Shown: positions 10,809 through 50,909, numbered from the stretch's first letter. The stretch: 64,000 bases of DNA from Beta vulgaris subsp. vulgaris (GCF_026745355.1 NC_079205.1:34299637-34363636), one strand, 5' to 3'. Made by a program: numbers and translations. The notes: generated by a model from the letters alone, not told the origin.

Positions 10809-13071
10809 AAGCCTTAGAACCTGCCCCCACCCTTGAAGAAGGTAACATCAGTGAGTATGAAGAGAGTGGAGATGAAATACACACACCCCTGCGAGTGAAG
10901 AGGAGGGTGATTTGATTGTTAGAAAAAGGAAGAGGGTGGGTGAAATTATGGACCCAAACACTAACTTCTCTAAGTTTAAGTGGTCTATTGGGCAAAGATT
11001 CTCTACAAGGGAGGCATTCAAAGAAGCTGTAGCAAATTGGGCTATATTACAGGGTAGGAATGTGAAGATTAGTCACAGCAACAAGAACAATCAACAACAA
11101 ATTGGGATTAGGTGCATATTTGGATAGCCTTTTTATTTGTATGCAGCTTGGGACACTAGGAGAGCTACACTAGTTGTTAGGAGAGTTGTAGCACAGCACA
11201 CCTGCCATGGAAACATGAAAAAGAACAGACAACTAAAGAGTAGTTGGGTTACTGAGCAGTTGTTGGATGTTTTTAAGGCCAGGTCCCACTGGCTAACTAA
11301 GGAAATAGTTGAAACTATAAGGAGGGCTTATAAAGTTGTGGTCACAAGGGGTTTTGCATACAAAGTGAAGTATGATGCACATAAGTTACTGCATGGGAGC
11401 ATCACAGATCATTATAAGAAGGTTATGCCTTACTTGGAGGCTCTTAAAACATCTAGTCCTGGTACAAGTGTGGAGTTGGTTACAACATTTGGTAAAGGGG
11501 GTGCACCTATTTTTCACAGGTTATTTACATGCTTTCAGGGACTGCAAAAAGGGTTTATGGATCAAAGGGATGTAGAAAGGTAATATGTGTTGATGCATGT
11601 TTCCTTAAGACCTTCTTGGGTGGACAACTATTATCTACTGTGGGGAGAGATGGGAATGAGCAGATGTATCCTATAGCATGGACAATTGTAGAGAGTGAGA
11701 ATAATGACTCGTGGCAGATCACATTCAAGCTTGCCTACAACTTGGAGATGATGAAGGAGTTGCCATCATTTCTGATGAACATCAGGTATCCTAAACCACT
11801 CCCTTTTCCTTTTTTTTTCATTTTGTTCATTTTATTTGTGTGGTTGTTGTGTATACTCAATGCTATACTCAATGTTGTAGGCTATAGTCAATGTTGTGTC
11901 TATTGTTCTACCCAAAGTAGAACACAATCATTGTGCCAGACATATACTTGCCCTATGGCATAAGTCTTTCAAGGGTGATGAGTTCAAATTGCAATTTTGG
12001 AAAATTGCAAAAGCTTATAATCAAGGTGATTATAATGAGGCTCTTGGAGAATTTGGGGTAATAAGTGAAGATGCTACAAATGCTTTCAAAGCATATAATC
12101 CCAAATTCTATGAGGACTGATGCCATTACCAACAACAGGGCAGAGACCTTCAATGCATATATTATCAATGCAAGGACAAAGCACCTGCTTTACATGATGG
12201 AAGACATCAGAGCTGCTCTAATGTAGATACTTGTGCTCAAAAGGCAGAAAATGGAGAAGGTGACATCTGCATTGTGTCCAAGAATTCAAGCCATGTTGGA
12301 GAAAGAGAAAGAAAATGCTGCAAAGTGTAATGTGCTTCCCTCCACAAACAACTTATTCAGTGTCAATTACTATTTGGACTAGTTGGTTGTGGATCTAAAT
12401 GCAAGGACATGCACCTATAGGAAGTGGGAGATAAAGGGTGTGCCTTACTATCATGCCAATGCATGCATATATTTTCAGCACGAAGGAAGCTTTTGTTGAT
12501 CCTTTTTACAGGAAGGATGTCTACTTAGCAGCATATGCAGGTAAATCATTTCAACTTGGATTCCTACTTCTGTAATCTTTGCCTACTTTATATGATCTCT
12601 AAGTCCTTTATTGTTAATTGTGCAGGTTCCATTCCACCATTAGAAGGGGAAAGACATTGGCCAAGGGTGTCATGTGAAGTACAACCCCCTCCTATCAAAA
12701 TAGGTCCAAGTAGACCTAGAAAGAATAGGAGGAGGGATCCTGAGGAAGACCCTAATAAGCCTGGGACCTTGAAGAGAACTGCATCTGAGATGACTTGCAG
12801 CCTATGCAAGGTCAAGGGCCACAATAAAAGGAGGTGCCTAAACAGGGACACCATAACTGTGCCTGAGCCTGCACCCAAAAAACCTAGGGGGAGGCCTAGG
12901 AAGGATGGCCAACCACCACAAGCCAGAGATCAACCCAGTGCAAACTCAACTCATCACAATGCAACTGCACAACCCTCTAAGCTTGGTAGAGGGGGAAGAA
13001 TGGTCAGAGGTGGAGTTAGCTCTAGGGGAGGTGGAAGAAGAGGCAAGGGAAAGGGAAGGGGAGGGTCCTAG

Positions 13072-13642
13072 TTGGTGTGGGGGTGTTCATTGGGGATGAT
13101 GGTTCACCCATTCTCAATGTAAGTCATTGTGACTTTTTTTAGTTTCAACATTTGTTCAACTTGCACCAAACTTTTTCACCATTTTGTGCAGCCACCAAGA
13201 TCTGCTGCCCCTAGTATGCTTACTTACCAAGGCTTTCAAGCCTCACAGTCCAGCCAATGCTCCACTCTTCACCAAACAACTCATCAGTGAATTAGGCCTC
13301 TGTTTTTTTGGTTATGAACTGATTTTAGGTAGAGTTATTAGGGTTGTGATTTTTTGGTACATTATGGTAATTAATTAGTCCCAAGTTTATGACATGTGAT
13401 CCAATTGAGCATTTGACTCTCCTTAGGATTATTTTGAACAGTTGATGTATCTGAAATTGGATGTATGGATGAGCATTTGACTCAACTTTTTTTCATTGCA
13501 AAATACCAAACTTTTCTCCTCTGTTCACCATATGCAAAATAACATGACAACAACTTGAAGGGTTCCAACAATTCTTTTTGTATTATAAAAACAAAGGATC
13601 ATATTTGTTACAGCCACCAATAGCAACCTTAGAGCAACTTAA
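13072..13642 (+). other. MULE 3' part of transposase unit
   Basis: A GT donor-like site (CAATGTAAGT, about 13117) and an AG acceptor (TTTTGTGCAG, about 13190) suggest the transposase transcript had a further 3' exon with Pro/Ser-rich or untranslated sequence. Nothing else recognised. Confidence 0.35.
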
Positions 13643-15142
13643 CACTAGTAGAATAAATGCTTATTGCTGCGGTCAAAAAGTGGTCTATTGCGGCGGTATT
13701 GGCCGCGCAACAATTAAGAAGGCAACAATAGGTAATTGATATATTGTTGCGGTTTTAAACCCCAGCAATATCTGAACATATTGCTGCGGTGTCTAGGCAA
13801 AATCGCAGCAATATTAGCATTTTATATCAAAATAATACAGCATATTGTTGCGGTTTCTGGGGAAAACCACAACAATATGTTGTATTTAATAATAAAACAT
13901 ACACATATTATTGCAGTTTCTTCCTAAAACCGCAGCAATAGACGCTGGGCGGGTAAATAATTTTTTTTTTAAAATTTCTCGAGCCGTGAAGAAGAGTACC
14001 CAAGACCATTGGTCTACCCTGCCATTAACCACCGCAAACCAGGAAGTGATTACAAAAAATATAACCAAAAAAAAAATCAGCTACACAAAAAAACCAAAAA
14101 TACAAAAACTTGAAAAAAAAATGAAAAATATCAAGGATTAAGAGATCTGAAAAACAAACAAAACTAAGAAATCCAAGAAATCTATAACAAAAACAAAACT
14201 CCAACAAATCAACTTACTGCACTAAGGAGTGAAGAAATCTAACAAAATCAGTCAAGAATAAACAATAAACAACATCTAATTACAACCAAACAACAACCTC
14301 TAATTACAACCAAACAACAACTAATTACAAAATATCAGTCTTCAAAAAAAAAAAAATTACAAAATATCAAAACTGCAAATCATCAAAATGCACGACAATT
14401 ACTGCTCGTCGCACAAAGAGGAGAGAGAAACTCGACCGGAATTCGAACGCAGACGGATTTCGACCGGATTTCGAACGCAGACGGATTTCGACGAGCACCA
14501 CTTCGCATCCGCCTCATTTTGATGGTTGGTTGGTGAAATCTGGAAGTCTCGAAATCGCGCAGGCAGATGCAAACGGCCGAGTGACATGCGTTGGTCGAAG
14601 ATAGAGCGAACGGAGCGAATCGACGGATGAAGGTGAAGGGTGAGGATGAGGGTGAAGGGTGAGGATGAGGGTGAAAGATGAGGATGAAGGGTGAGGATGA
14701 GGGTGAAGGGTGAGGGTGAATCACCGTGAGAGTGAGAGTGAGGGTGAAGGGTGAGGAGTGAGAGAATGAAGGGGGAAACGACGGGTGTGAGTGAGAGAAT
14801 AAATGTGAGGGAAAAAAAACCTAACTCACACGCAGTTTTATACGTTTTTTTAATATTTTTTTAGTAGTATTGCTGCGGTTTTGTCAAGAACCGCGACAAT
14901 ATACTAAAATTTTTTTTTTAATATTATTTTAATATATTGTTGCGGTTTTGACAAAAACCGCAGCAATATGTCTGGTCAAATACACAATTTTTTTTCAAAA
15001 AAATTCCTGTTGACACCATATTGCTGCGGTTTTAGGCCGAAACCGCAGCAATATCTTTATTTTATATTTTACTTTTACTTTTTACGTGATATATTGCTGC
15101 GTATAGGTAAAACCGTAGCAATTAGCAATTATACTACTAGTG
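13643..15142. mobile_element. Non-autonomous CACTA element 2 (TSD TAA), inverted relative to element 1
   Basis: Ends CACTAGTAGAATAAATGC (13643) and TATACTACTAGTG (15142), flanked by TAA at 13640-13642 and 15143-15145. Its left end matches the complement of the right end of element 1 and vice versa, so the two are members of one family in opposite orientation. Subterminal ATTGCTGCGG hairpins are shared, but the middle differs: A-rich sequence (14040-14390), a segment with repeated GAACGCAGACGGATTTCGAC (14440-14490), and a GGGTGAGGATGAGGGTGAA minisatellite (14625-14760). It truncates the 3' end of the GRF gene. Confidence 0.85.
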
Positions 15143-15145
15143 TAA

Positions 15146-15897
15146 TGGAATACAAGAAAATGGCAAAAACAAGCCATGAAACAAACAAAGCCAAGGTCAA
15201 GTTCTTCTCATTGCGTGACATTTTCAACACCTCAATACGCAGTTGTGAAAGCTCAACTTTCATTTCTTGCACATGTTCTTCCAAGTTGTCCTTTTCAAGC
15301 TGCAATTTTTTGATTTTTTCAGTCATTAAACTGTTCTCATACTCCCTCTCAAGGCTTGTTCTCTTCGGCATAAAACAGATGAATTGAACTGAACTTAATT
15401 GAATTGAACTGAATTAAACTGAACTGAAGTGGATAGTGATATGTGAGAGTAAAAGTATTGTCCAGAGCTGAGCTTAACTGAACTGAACTGAATTGAACTA
15501 AACTGAATTGAATTGAACTGAACTGAAAATAAGCTGGGGAGAAGAGGCCCTCAATTAAGATAGTCTCCTTCTCAAATATCTAAAATCTAAGATCATCAGC
15601 TTCACTCCCTTGCTCATTATACCACTTTAAAAAATCACACTTAGTATCCTACAATATAACAACAGTCAATTAGTCGCAAAAAAAACACTAGATTTCCCAA
15701 TTTTTGTAAACAAATTCAAGTAAAAAAAATTAAATGCTCACAGGCCATAAAGGGCAGCCATAAAACTTCTGTCCAACATTTGCTCCATGCTTCACAGTGC
15801 GAACAATAGGTTCTCTTCCACAAGAACATTTCGTGGAACCTTGAGAATTTCCCCTTGAATCAGAGGAACCCACAGAAGTTTGTCTTCTCGCAGCCAT
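15146..15897 (-). pseudogene. GRF zinc-finger / coiled-coil / membrane protein gene inside the MULE
   Basis: Exon 1 runs from ATG at 15897 to 15742 and encodes MAARRQTSVGSSDSRG, then CSCGREP...GQKFYGCPLWP. A GT...AG intron follows (15741-15649). Exon 2 (from 15648) continues in phase as DTKCDFLKWYNEQ. Together C.C, C and C..F.W match the GRF zinc finger. A TAG interrupts exon 2 after ADDLRF. Beyond an intron with (TTCAG)n repeats lies a piece (15371-15146) with a Leu/Glu/Lys coiled coil and a C-terminal hydrophobic segment LALFVSWLVFAIFL, a likely membrane anchor. The C-terminus is cut by CACTA element 2. The layout resembles small plant GRF proteins of the At4g04775-like type (from memory). 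It faces the transposase gene, as mudrB faces mudrA in maize MuDR. Confidence 0.7.
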
Positions 15898-16184
15898 TTA
15901 CGCTTCAGATTCTAAAATTGCTGGGATTTTGTTTTTGAGGACGAAATTTAAGGAATCATGGCAAGAATTTGAGGGGGGGGGGGGAGAAGAAAAAAAATGG
16001 AGGAGGAAGATACCTGGAGAAGAAGATGACTCGGAAAATAACGAAAAAAAGAGCCTAAAATGATTGTTATAAAAGTCCCCTAACGGTAAGTGCCACGTCA
16101 TCAGGTTGCCTACACCAACAAGTTCATAACCAGTCATGACCCATTGGAGGAATTTTAGCCCAAAGTTTGTATTATTAAAAAAAT
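15898..16184. repeat. MULE right subterminal region and inner part of right TIR
   Basis: Holds the upstream region of the GRF gene, a poly-G tract (about 15972-15983) and, from about 16138, the complement of the left TIR (GACCCATTGGAGGAATTTTA). The TIR resumes at 17326 after the inserted MITE. Confidence 0.65.
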
Positions 16185-17325
16185 ACGGTTATTTCACTAA
16201 ATACCCATAACAAAAAAATTTATTCACCAAATACCCCAACTTTTTTCAAAATTCACCAGATACCCCTAACTTTCAAAAAAATTCACCAGATACCCCAAAT
16301 GTTGATGGACGTTAGTCTCCATTAGTGTTTATTTACAAGTTTGCCCTAAGTCAACCTAATTAACCCTAAGTCAACCTAATTAACCCTAAGTCAACCTAAT
16401 TAACCTAAGTTAACCTAATTAACTCTAACTAATCCTAACCCTAACCCTCTCTCTCCCCTAACCCCCACCCCCACCCCCCTAACAACCCTAGCCCCACTAG
16501 CCCCCAACCCACCACCCCACCACCCCACCACCAACCCCGTTACCACAGCCCCACCAGCCCCCTCCCTCACAACCACCAACACCAACCCCACCAGCCCCCT
16601 CCCCCGCATCCACCAACATTAGACCCACCCCTACCCCTCCCACGCAGCCACCAACACCAGACCCACCCCTACCCCTCCCCCGCAGCCACCAACACCAGAC
16701 CACCCCCTACTCCTCCCCCGCAACCACCAACACCAACACCAGATCCATCTCTCTCTTCGCTTGCGGTGGTGGTGGACGACCGAGAAGATGATTTGGTGGT
16801 GGCTTCGTCCATTTCGACGATGCGCTGGATCGGAGACTGAGCGAGAAATGATGAGAGAGGGAGAGGCGCGTCTGCGGGTTGGGGGAGGGGGGCTGCGACG
16901 ACGCACCGAAGACGAGAGAGGGAGAGGCGCGACTGCGGGATGGGGGAGGGGGTGCGACGACGCGTCGGAGAATGAGGGAGAGCTGCGTGGGAGGTGGAGG
17001 GGGAGCTGTGTGGGAGGTGGGGGGGAGGGGGGCTGGTGGGGATAAGGTTGTTGGGGGGTGGTGGGTTAGCGGAGAGAGGGTTAGGGTTAGTTAGTTTTTT
17101 TGAGTTTTTTAGGGTTAATTAGAGTTTTTTAGGGTTAATTTACACTAATGACTAAGGGAGTTAACCGCCGTTAGTCATTAAGGGTATTATTTGTCATTTT
17201 TTTTAAAAATTTGGGGATATTTGGTGAATTTTTTTAGAGGTTAGGGGTGTTTGGTGAATTTTGAAAAAAGTTAGGGTATTTGGTGAATAAATTTTTTTGT
17301 CAGAGGTATTTGGTGAAAAAACCGT
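16185..17325. mobile_element. MITE inserted in the MULE right TIR
   Basis: Inverted ends ACGGTTATTTCACTAAATAC and its imperfect complement GTATTTGGTGAAAAAACCGT, followed inward by several ATTCACCAAATACCCC-type repeats. The inside is strongly strand-biased: a CCCCACC-rich block (16440-16740) opposite a GGGGAGGTGG-rich block (16760-17070). Flanks are A-rich on both sides, so the TSD cannot be read. A partial relative lies at about 48780-49065. The GC-rich interior opens long frames in many phases; none looks like a protein. Confidence 0.65.
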
Positions 17326-17367
17326 AAAAAATAATCTAAAGTTTGTATTATTCTAGTTAAAAAATCC
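17326..17367. repeat. Outer end of MULE right TIR
   Basis: Complement of the first 40 or so bases of the left TIR, ending ...CTAGTTAAAAAATCC at 17367. Confidence 0.75.
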
Positions 17368-17585
17368 TTTTTCTTTTCATAGAGAAGAAGTAACGTTAAT
17401 AGTTTTGTTTGCAAATTGCAATAGAACACCTTGAAATTGGCGCGCAAAATCCAAAAAGCCACAAGCATAAACCCTAAATTGAGTTTAGGGTTTAAGGACA
17501 TCTAGAGTAGAGACAACAAAATCCTCTCCTCTTCCCCTCTTCGTTCTTTCAAATTCCCCAGTTTCTTCTTTTACCTTCCCATGGA
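17368..17585 (+). promoter_or_regulatory. GYRA proximal promoter / 5' leader: E2F-like site and paired telo-boxes
   Basis: ATTGGCGC at 17436-17443 matches the plant E2F consensus WTTSSCSS. Two telo-box motifs in inverted order follow: AAACCCTAA (17469-17477) and TTTAGGGTTT (17484-17493). A CT-rich tract (17525-17580) near the start codon resembles a plant 5' leader. E2F plus telo-box combinations are known from genes expressed in dividing cells. No clear TATA box was seen, and the transcription start is unknown. Only 218 bp separate the MULE end from the start codon. Confidence 0.5.

Positions 17586-17589
<4 letters not shown>
17581..17589 (+). promoter_or_regulatory. Two-codon upstream ORF overlapping the GYRA start
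   Basis: The sequence ATGGAATGAA contains ATG GAA TGA (17581-17589), whose stop overlaps the proposed GYRA ATG at 17586-17588 (ATGA). Initiation at 17581 would end after two codons, so GYRA translation would need leaky scanning, reinitiation at the overlap, or use of the in-frame ATG at 17637. Whether 17581 is within the mRNA is not known. Confidence 0.45.
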
Positions 17590-46729
<29,140 letters not shown>

Positions 46730-48385
46730 GGCGAAAAATTCCAACACCTCGTGTATTTTCTTAGAAAAAAGAACATGCCTTCTATGTGCAGGAGCTGTAT
46801 ATAATTTAAGAAACCATTGTAAGTGCACAACTGTATACTGTTATTAACATTTTCACGTCATCGTGTGTTGTATTCATGCCTGCTTCAACCTTTATCAACC
46901 ATATTTTGTTAAGATTGGCATGTGGAGGCGTTTGATTTTCCTATTTGCTGTTCAATTTGATCTCTAGAAAATATCGTAAGAAAAACTCTAATATTGGCGA
47001 GTACTTGAGCTGATCATTGGTTTCCGCAGTAAAAGTGGGGAGGAGGCAGGGACTACGATATAGTAGAAATCCAAAACTTTTCTCGGTAGTGGTTAAAGCA
47101 AATGTATCCATTGAAATACTATTAGCTGATGTAAGTTTTCAGTTAGGATCTTACAGCACAGAAAGATGAGTAAGAAAAACGGGACGTTGAAGAGGTTGAG
47201 GTCTCAACTCTCAACTCCGTTCTTTGCATCTCCATTATGTTCCTTTATTCTTTCTTAGCCATGAATTTGTTCTAGAGTGCTTGGTTCGGAGGGAATTATA
47301 TATGCTTTGAGAGTTGTCTTCACATCTTTGTTTGTTCATTGGTTTTGCTATGAAAAAACATTTCTTTGTCTGAATTGTTTTTTTTTTTTTTTTCCTTTTT
47401 TGAGTTGTGCAACACTGTCGTTTGACCTCATAACTCACTAGTGGATACTAGTGGTGATGTCTACCCCTCCTTCATAGCCGAGAAATTTATTTATATGGAT
47501 ATGATGTGGAACTAATGGTAATACATGTTACTATAGTAAATTACAAAAGATATAAAAGATGAGAAATTGTATAGGAGGATTATAAAAGAAAAAAAGTTAC
47601 AAGGGGGTCATTTATTTAATGTAAGAAAGAGTAGAAATCAAGAAAAATAAGTATCATTATGCTAGAAAATAACTATAGTTTTAAAAACGGTGACTATATA
47701 AAGAAAAAAAAGGTTATTATGACACACGTGTGGTTTTGGTTATACTAATATTATGTTTGCATTCTTAGTAATCAACTAAAATTTGGTATAATTTTTTCCT
47801 CAAACTTTGAATAGTCTAAATTTCACTGAACTCAACTTGATCCAAGAAAAAAAAATTCTATCCAATTTCAAGAATTAGATTTTTATTACATATTGATATA
47901 ACTTGAGTCTAGGTGGAGGTTCATTAGTATTGGAGTATCCAATTGGATCCATTGTCATTCCTCGAGCTGCTAGTTCTTAAATGTTAGGTCAATTCTTTAG
48001 GTTCTAGCACTCTAAAATCAAACATGTTAGGTAGAGATCATAATTTCCTTCTTTTTAATATCTTTGTATATTTTGGGGATTGTTAGTTAATGCATAGTAC
48101 TTTTCATGTCTTTTCTCTTTTTTAAAAATAATTATTAGGATTCACGATTTAATTTTAACATAAAATTAGACAACTTCTAATAAGCACATTTCATCTCACG
48201 CTAACCCAACATTGTCATTTGAAATTTCACACTAAACTAGTCGTTCCTTCTCTTCTCCTTTGTTTCCCTTGGAATCTCGAACTACAACATCAATTTTAAA
48301 AAGTAGTCCAGAATTATTACCGAATGAATCAAACTAGTCACCAAATAAATTACAGAATGTGAGTTGAATAGATTAAACTGATCAC
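46730..48385. other. GYRA 3' flank, no gene seen
   Basis: The first 100-150 bases after the stop are presumably the 3' UTR; no strong polyadenylation signal stands out. The remainder is AT-rich without a supported gene or element. Confidence 0.6.
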
Positions 48386-48388
48386 TAA

Positions 48389-48699
48389 GAGGGTGTTTGG
48401 TATGGAAATATTTGATGTAGGAAACAAAGTCAAATACGCGTTTTCATTTCTAATTGTTTGATATGAGTGTTAAGTAACAAACACCATTTTCAGAGGAAAA
48501 TATACCCCCAACCCAATTTGTTACCCTTATCAAATTAGTGGAAACAAATTACATTTATTTCTTCAATCATGAACCTCTTTATTCTTTCCATTCTACTAGG
48601 ATACCAAACAACTATTGAAGGGAACAATTATTGTTTTCATTTCCTTGCTGTATCCAAATCCTTTCCATTCCGTTTATATTGATTACACCAAATGTCCCC
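48389..48699. mobile_element. PIF-type (Tourist-like) MITE, TSD TAA
   Basis: GAGGGTGTTTGGTATGG at 48389 and TTACACCAAATGTCCCC ending 48699, with TAA at 48386-48388 and 48700-48702. 311 bp; ends imperfectly inverted. Confidence 0.65.
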
Positions 48700-48779
48700 T
48701 AAATAGATTAAAATGGTCACTAAATAGATTAAACTAATTACCATATTCAAAATGATGATCCGTTCTATTCTAAAAACTG

Positions 48780-49065
48780 GACTTGAAGAGACGGGGGTGG
48801 TGGGAGGGTGGGGGAGTGGGTGGTGGGAAAATGGGTTAGGGTTAGGGTTAGGGTTTGGGGTTAGAGGTAGGAGTTAGTATTAGGGATTCATTAGGATTAA
48901 AAGCAAAAAATTAGGGTTGATGACTAATGACAGTTAACGCCGTTAGTCATTAAGGGTATTTGACTGTATTATTCTGAAACTGAGGGGTACCCCTTGTATT
49001 TTCAAAAGTGTGAGGGTACCTCGTGAATAAACCAAAACTTGAGACTATTTGGTGAAAAAAATGTA
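48780..49065. mobile_element. Partial MITE related to the one at 16185-17325
   Basis: Shares the G-rich GGGGGTGGTGGGAGGGTGG block, TTAGGGTTAGGG runs, the phrase GTTAACGCCGTTAGTCATTA and a terminal TATTTGGTGAAAAAAATGTA with the right half of that element. The left half is missing. Confidence 0.6.
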
Positions 49066-49074
49066 AAATAAAAG

Positions 49075-49465
49075 GTTAAGATAATCACCCTAATTAGTGA
49101 TTAACCAAGGATAAGATAACCATCCTAATTAGTGGCTAAATGAAAAGGGTTAAATTAATCATCTTAATTAGTGATTAACCAAGGTTTAAGATAATCACCC
49201 TAATTAGTGATTAAACTTAGAAGGAAAGTAATCACTTTAATTAGTGATTATTCAAGGTTTAAGATAATCATCCTAATTAGTGATTAAATGAAAAGGGATA
49301 AATTAATCACCTTAATTAGTGGTTAAATAGGATGAAATCAATCACCTTAATTAGTTATTAAATAAAAACTGAATAATCACCTCAATTAGTGATTAAATGA
49401 GATGAAGTAATGACCTTAATTAATGATTAAATGCGAATTAAAATAATCACTTCAATTACTGATCA
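49075..49465. repeat. AT-rich minisatellite (TAATTAGTGATTAA units)
   Basis: About ten irregular units of 30-46 bp built on AATCACCTTAATTAGTGATTAA. The core is itself near-palindromic (TAATCAC ... GTGATTA), so every unit can form a small hairpin. Confidence 0.85.
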
Positions 49466-50909
49466 AATTTAAGATTTTTCAAGAGCTCTTAGAAAAATAT
49501 TTTCTTCCTAATTGAAGGCTTTTGGATGGATGAGAAATAATCTAAATTAAAGATTATCAAGTCATCCTTAACAAAATGCTTAATTTGATATAGAATTCGG
49601 AGATTGTGTTTGGCTAATTGGAATTTGACCATTTAAAGCGAGACATGTGGAACGACCTAAAATCAATTAGGAGATGATAGTTACCTTTCTAATTATGTCA
49701 AATTATATAATTGATCTATTTAAAGATTACGGAGAACAATTCTAAAATTCTGTGATCTATACAAGTCTTCAATCTTGATCTTCACTATGGTGCTCCTTGA
49801 TCTTCATCTACAGGCTTTCAAATTCATGTTTATTTGAAAACTTATGAAAATTAGAGATTAATTCATTTGATTTTTTATGATGGTTTTTTATTGATTTTTA
49901 TTTACATAAAAATGAGTCATTTGAAAGGAACTTAACATTTAGCTACTTTTCGTTATCAATTTTCTTATGAAAAAGAAACAAAATTATGAAAATTGAGTCC
50001 ATCACTTTATTTCAACTTTTCATATTACACTTTTATTCTTTTATCGAGTTCCAAAATTCACAACTTTATGTAGAAAGTGTAAAATTGCTTATGTTATATA
50101 CTTATGGATAGGTCAGTGAGTTCTTTATGTTGTGTAAAACTGATAAGTTTTTAGTGACAACTCAAATCATAGTAAATTTTATACTAAAATCGGTCAAAAG
50201 ATGACCTTTATCAAATTGGTTCTTCGAAATCCAACTTAATGAACTTAATTTAAAGTGAATTTTGGTATGAGCATAAACACTTTGAAGGACTAGACTGAAA
50301 ATTTTCACTTGAATTGGGCATTTAAGGCCCTTTGTTATTTATTTCCTTAATTGAAGAAGAAACCAATATTCTTGAATTTAGTGATTTGCATGAACGTTTT
50401 TGTAAAAATGATATAAAATTGTAGAAACTTCACGTGAACACTATTTTATGTTTTTGAAAAACTATGAATGTCTACGTCAATGTTTCTTTTGTTTAGTTTT
50501 GGTTAAATGTGTTTATTTTGAACTTTATAGAAAAAACAAGCTCATATGGTACTCGACAAAATTAGTTTTTGACAACAACTTTGTATGAATTTTCATTAAT
50601 TGTACAAAGTTCGTTCTTTAGAAATTCCAAAGCCCATTTACCTGCAAACATTTTGAACTTCATATGAAGAATATTACATCGTATAAACTATTTATATAAT
50701 ATAGAAGAAAATGACATTGAGTACGAATATGAAACTGACTGTAATTGCAACATCACATTTTCTTTTTTTATGGAGATGTTTATCGTAACTCTACTTAAAA
50801 TTTTTATGAAAAAATGATTTTGAGTGATGAACAACAACTTGGTTAAGAAAAATAATCACATATACACATATTTCCTAAGAGTGTCTCTATTAGAGTTGAC
50901 TAGAAGTGA
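49466..50909. other. AT-rich intergenic sequence, nothing recognised
   Basis: No open frames of note, no element ends. Possibly decayed repeat. Confidence 0.5.

Larger units (their letters stand above)
4221..13071 (+). pseudogene. MULE (mudrA-type) transposase gene, interrupted and degenerate
   Basis: Pieces in order: an N-terminal MPSVAVKFWHGG (4221-4290), continued after the LTR array at 8302-8960 (FDVYVYH, then an acidic stretch), a gap filled by a CACTA element, a MuDR DNA-binding-like domain (10945-11124, FKWSIGQRFSTREAFKEAV), and the MULE catalytic domain (11137-12240). Catalytic D, D and E are visible in VDACFLK, ISDEHQ and NNRAETFN. A small intron (11786-11880, GT...AG) is recognisable. 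The SWIM region near 12400 reads CTYRKWEIKGVPYYHA, with Tyr at two positions where the family has Cys. The last part (12625-13071) has a CCHC knuckle (CSLCKVKGHNKRRC) and a basic Gly-rich tail. Stops (for example TAG at 11125) and frameshifts (near 11570 and 11750) make it inactive. Confidence 0.85.
3550..17367 (+). mobile_element. Mutator-like element (MULE) with nested insertions
   Basis: The ends are inverted copies: GGATTTTTTAACTAGAATAA at 3550 and its complement ending at 17367. The similarity continues inward through repeated ATAATACAAACTTTAG blocks to CCTCCAATGGGTCA near 3650-3660 and its complement near 16138-16150. Between them lie a mudrA-type transposase and a GRF zinc-finger gene facing it. 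Subtracting the LTR array (4298-8301), two CACTA elements (9018-10808, 13643-15142) and a MITE (16185-17325) leaves about 5.4 kb, a usual size for an autonomous MULE. Flanking 9-mers are T-rich on both sides (TTTTGTTTT and TTTTTCTTT) and differ at two positions, so the TSD is only plausible. The right end lies 218 bp before the GYRA start codon. Confidence 0.8.

Noticed and set aside
16415..17094. Several overlapping open frames rich in Gly, Val, Trp and Arg
   Set aside because: They arise from the GC-rich, low-complexity interior of a MITE in many phases at once; no domain or conserved pattern.
48834..48865. TTAGGGTTAGGGTTAGGG, possible interstitial telomere
   Set aside because: Plant telomeres are TTTAGGG; this short run belongs to a MITE family that has the same motif at 16433 and 17076.
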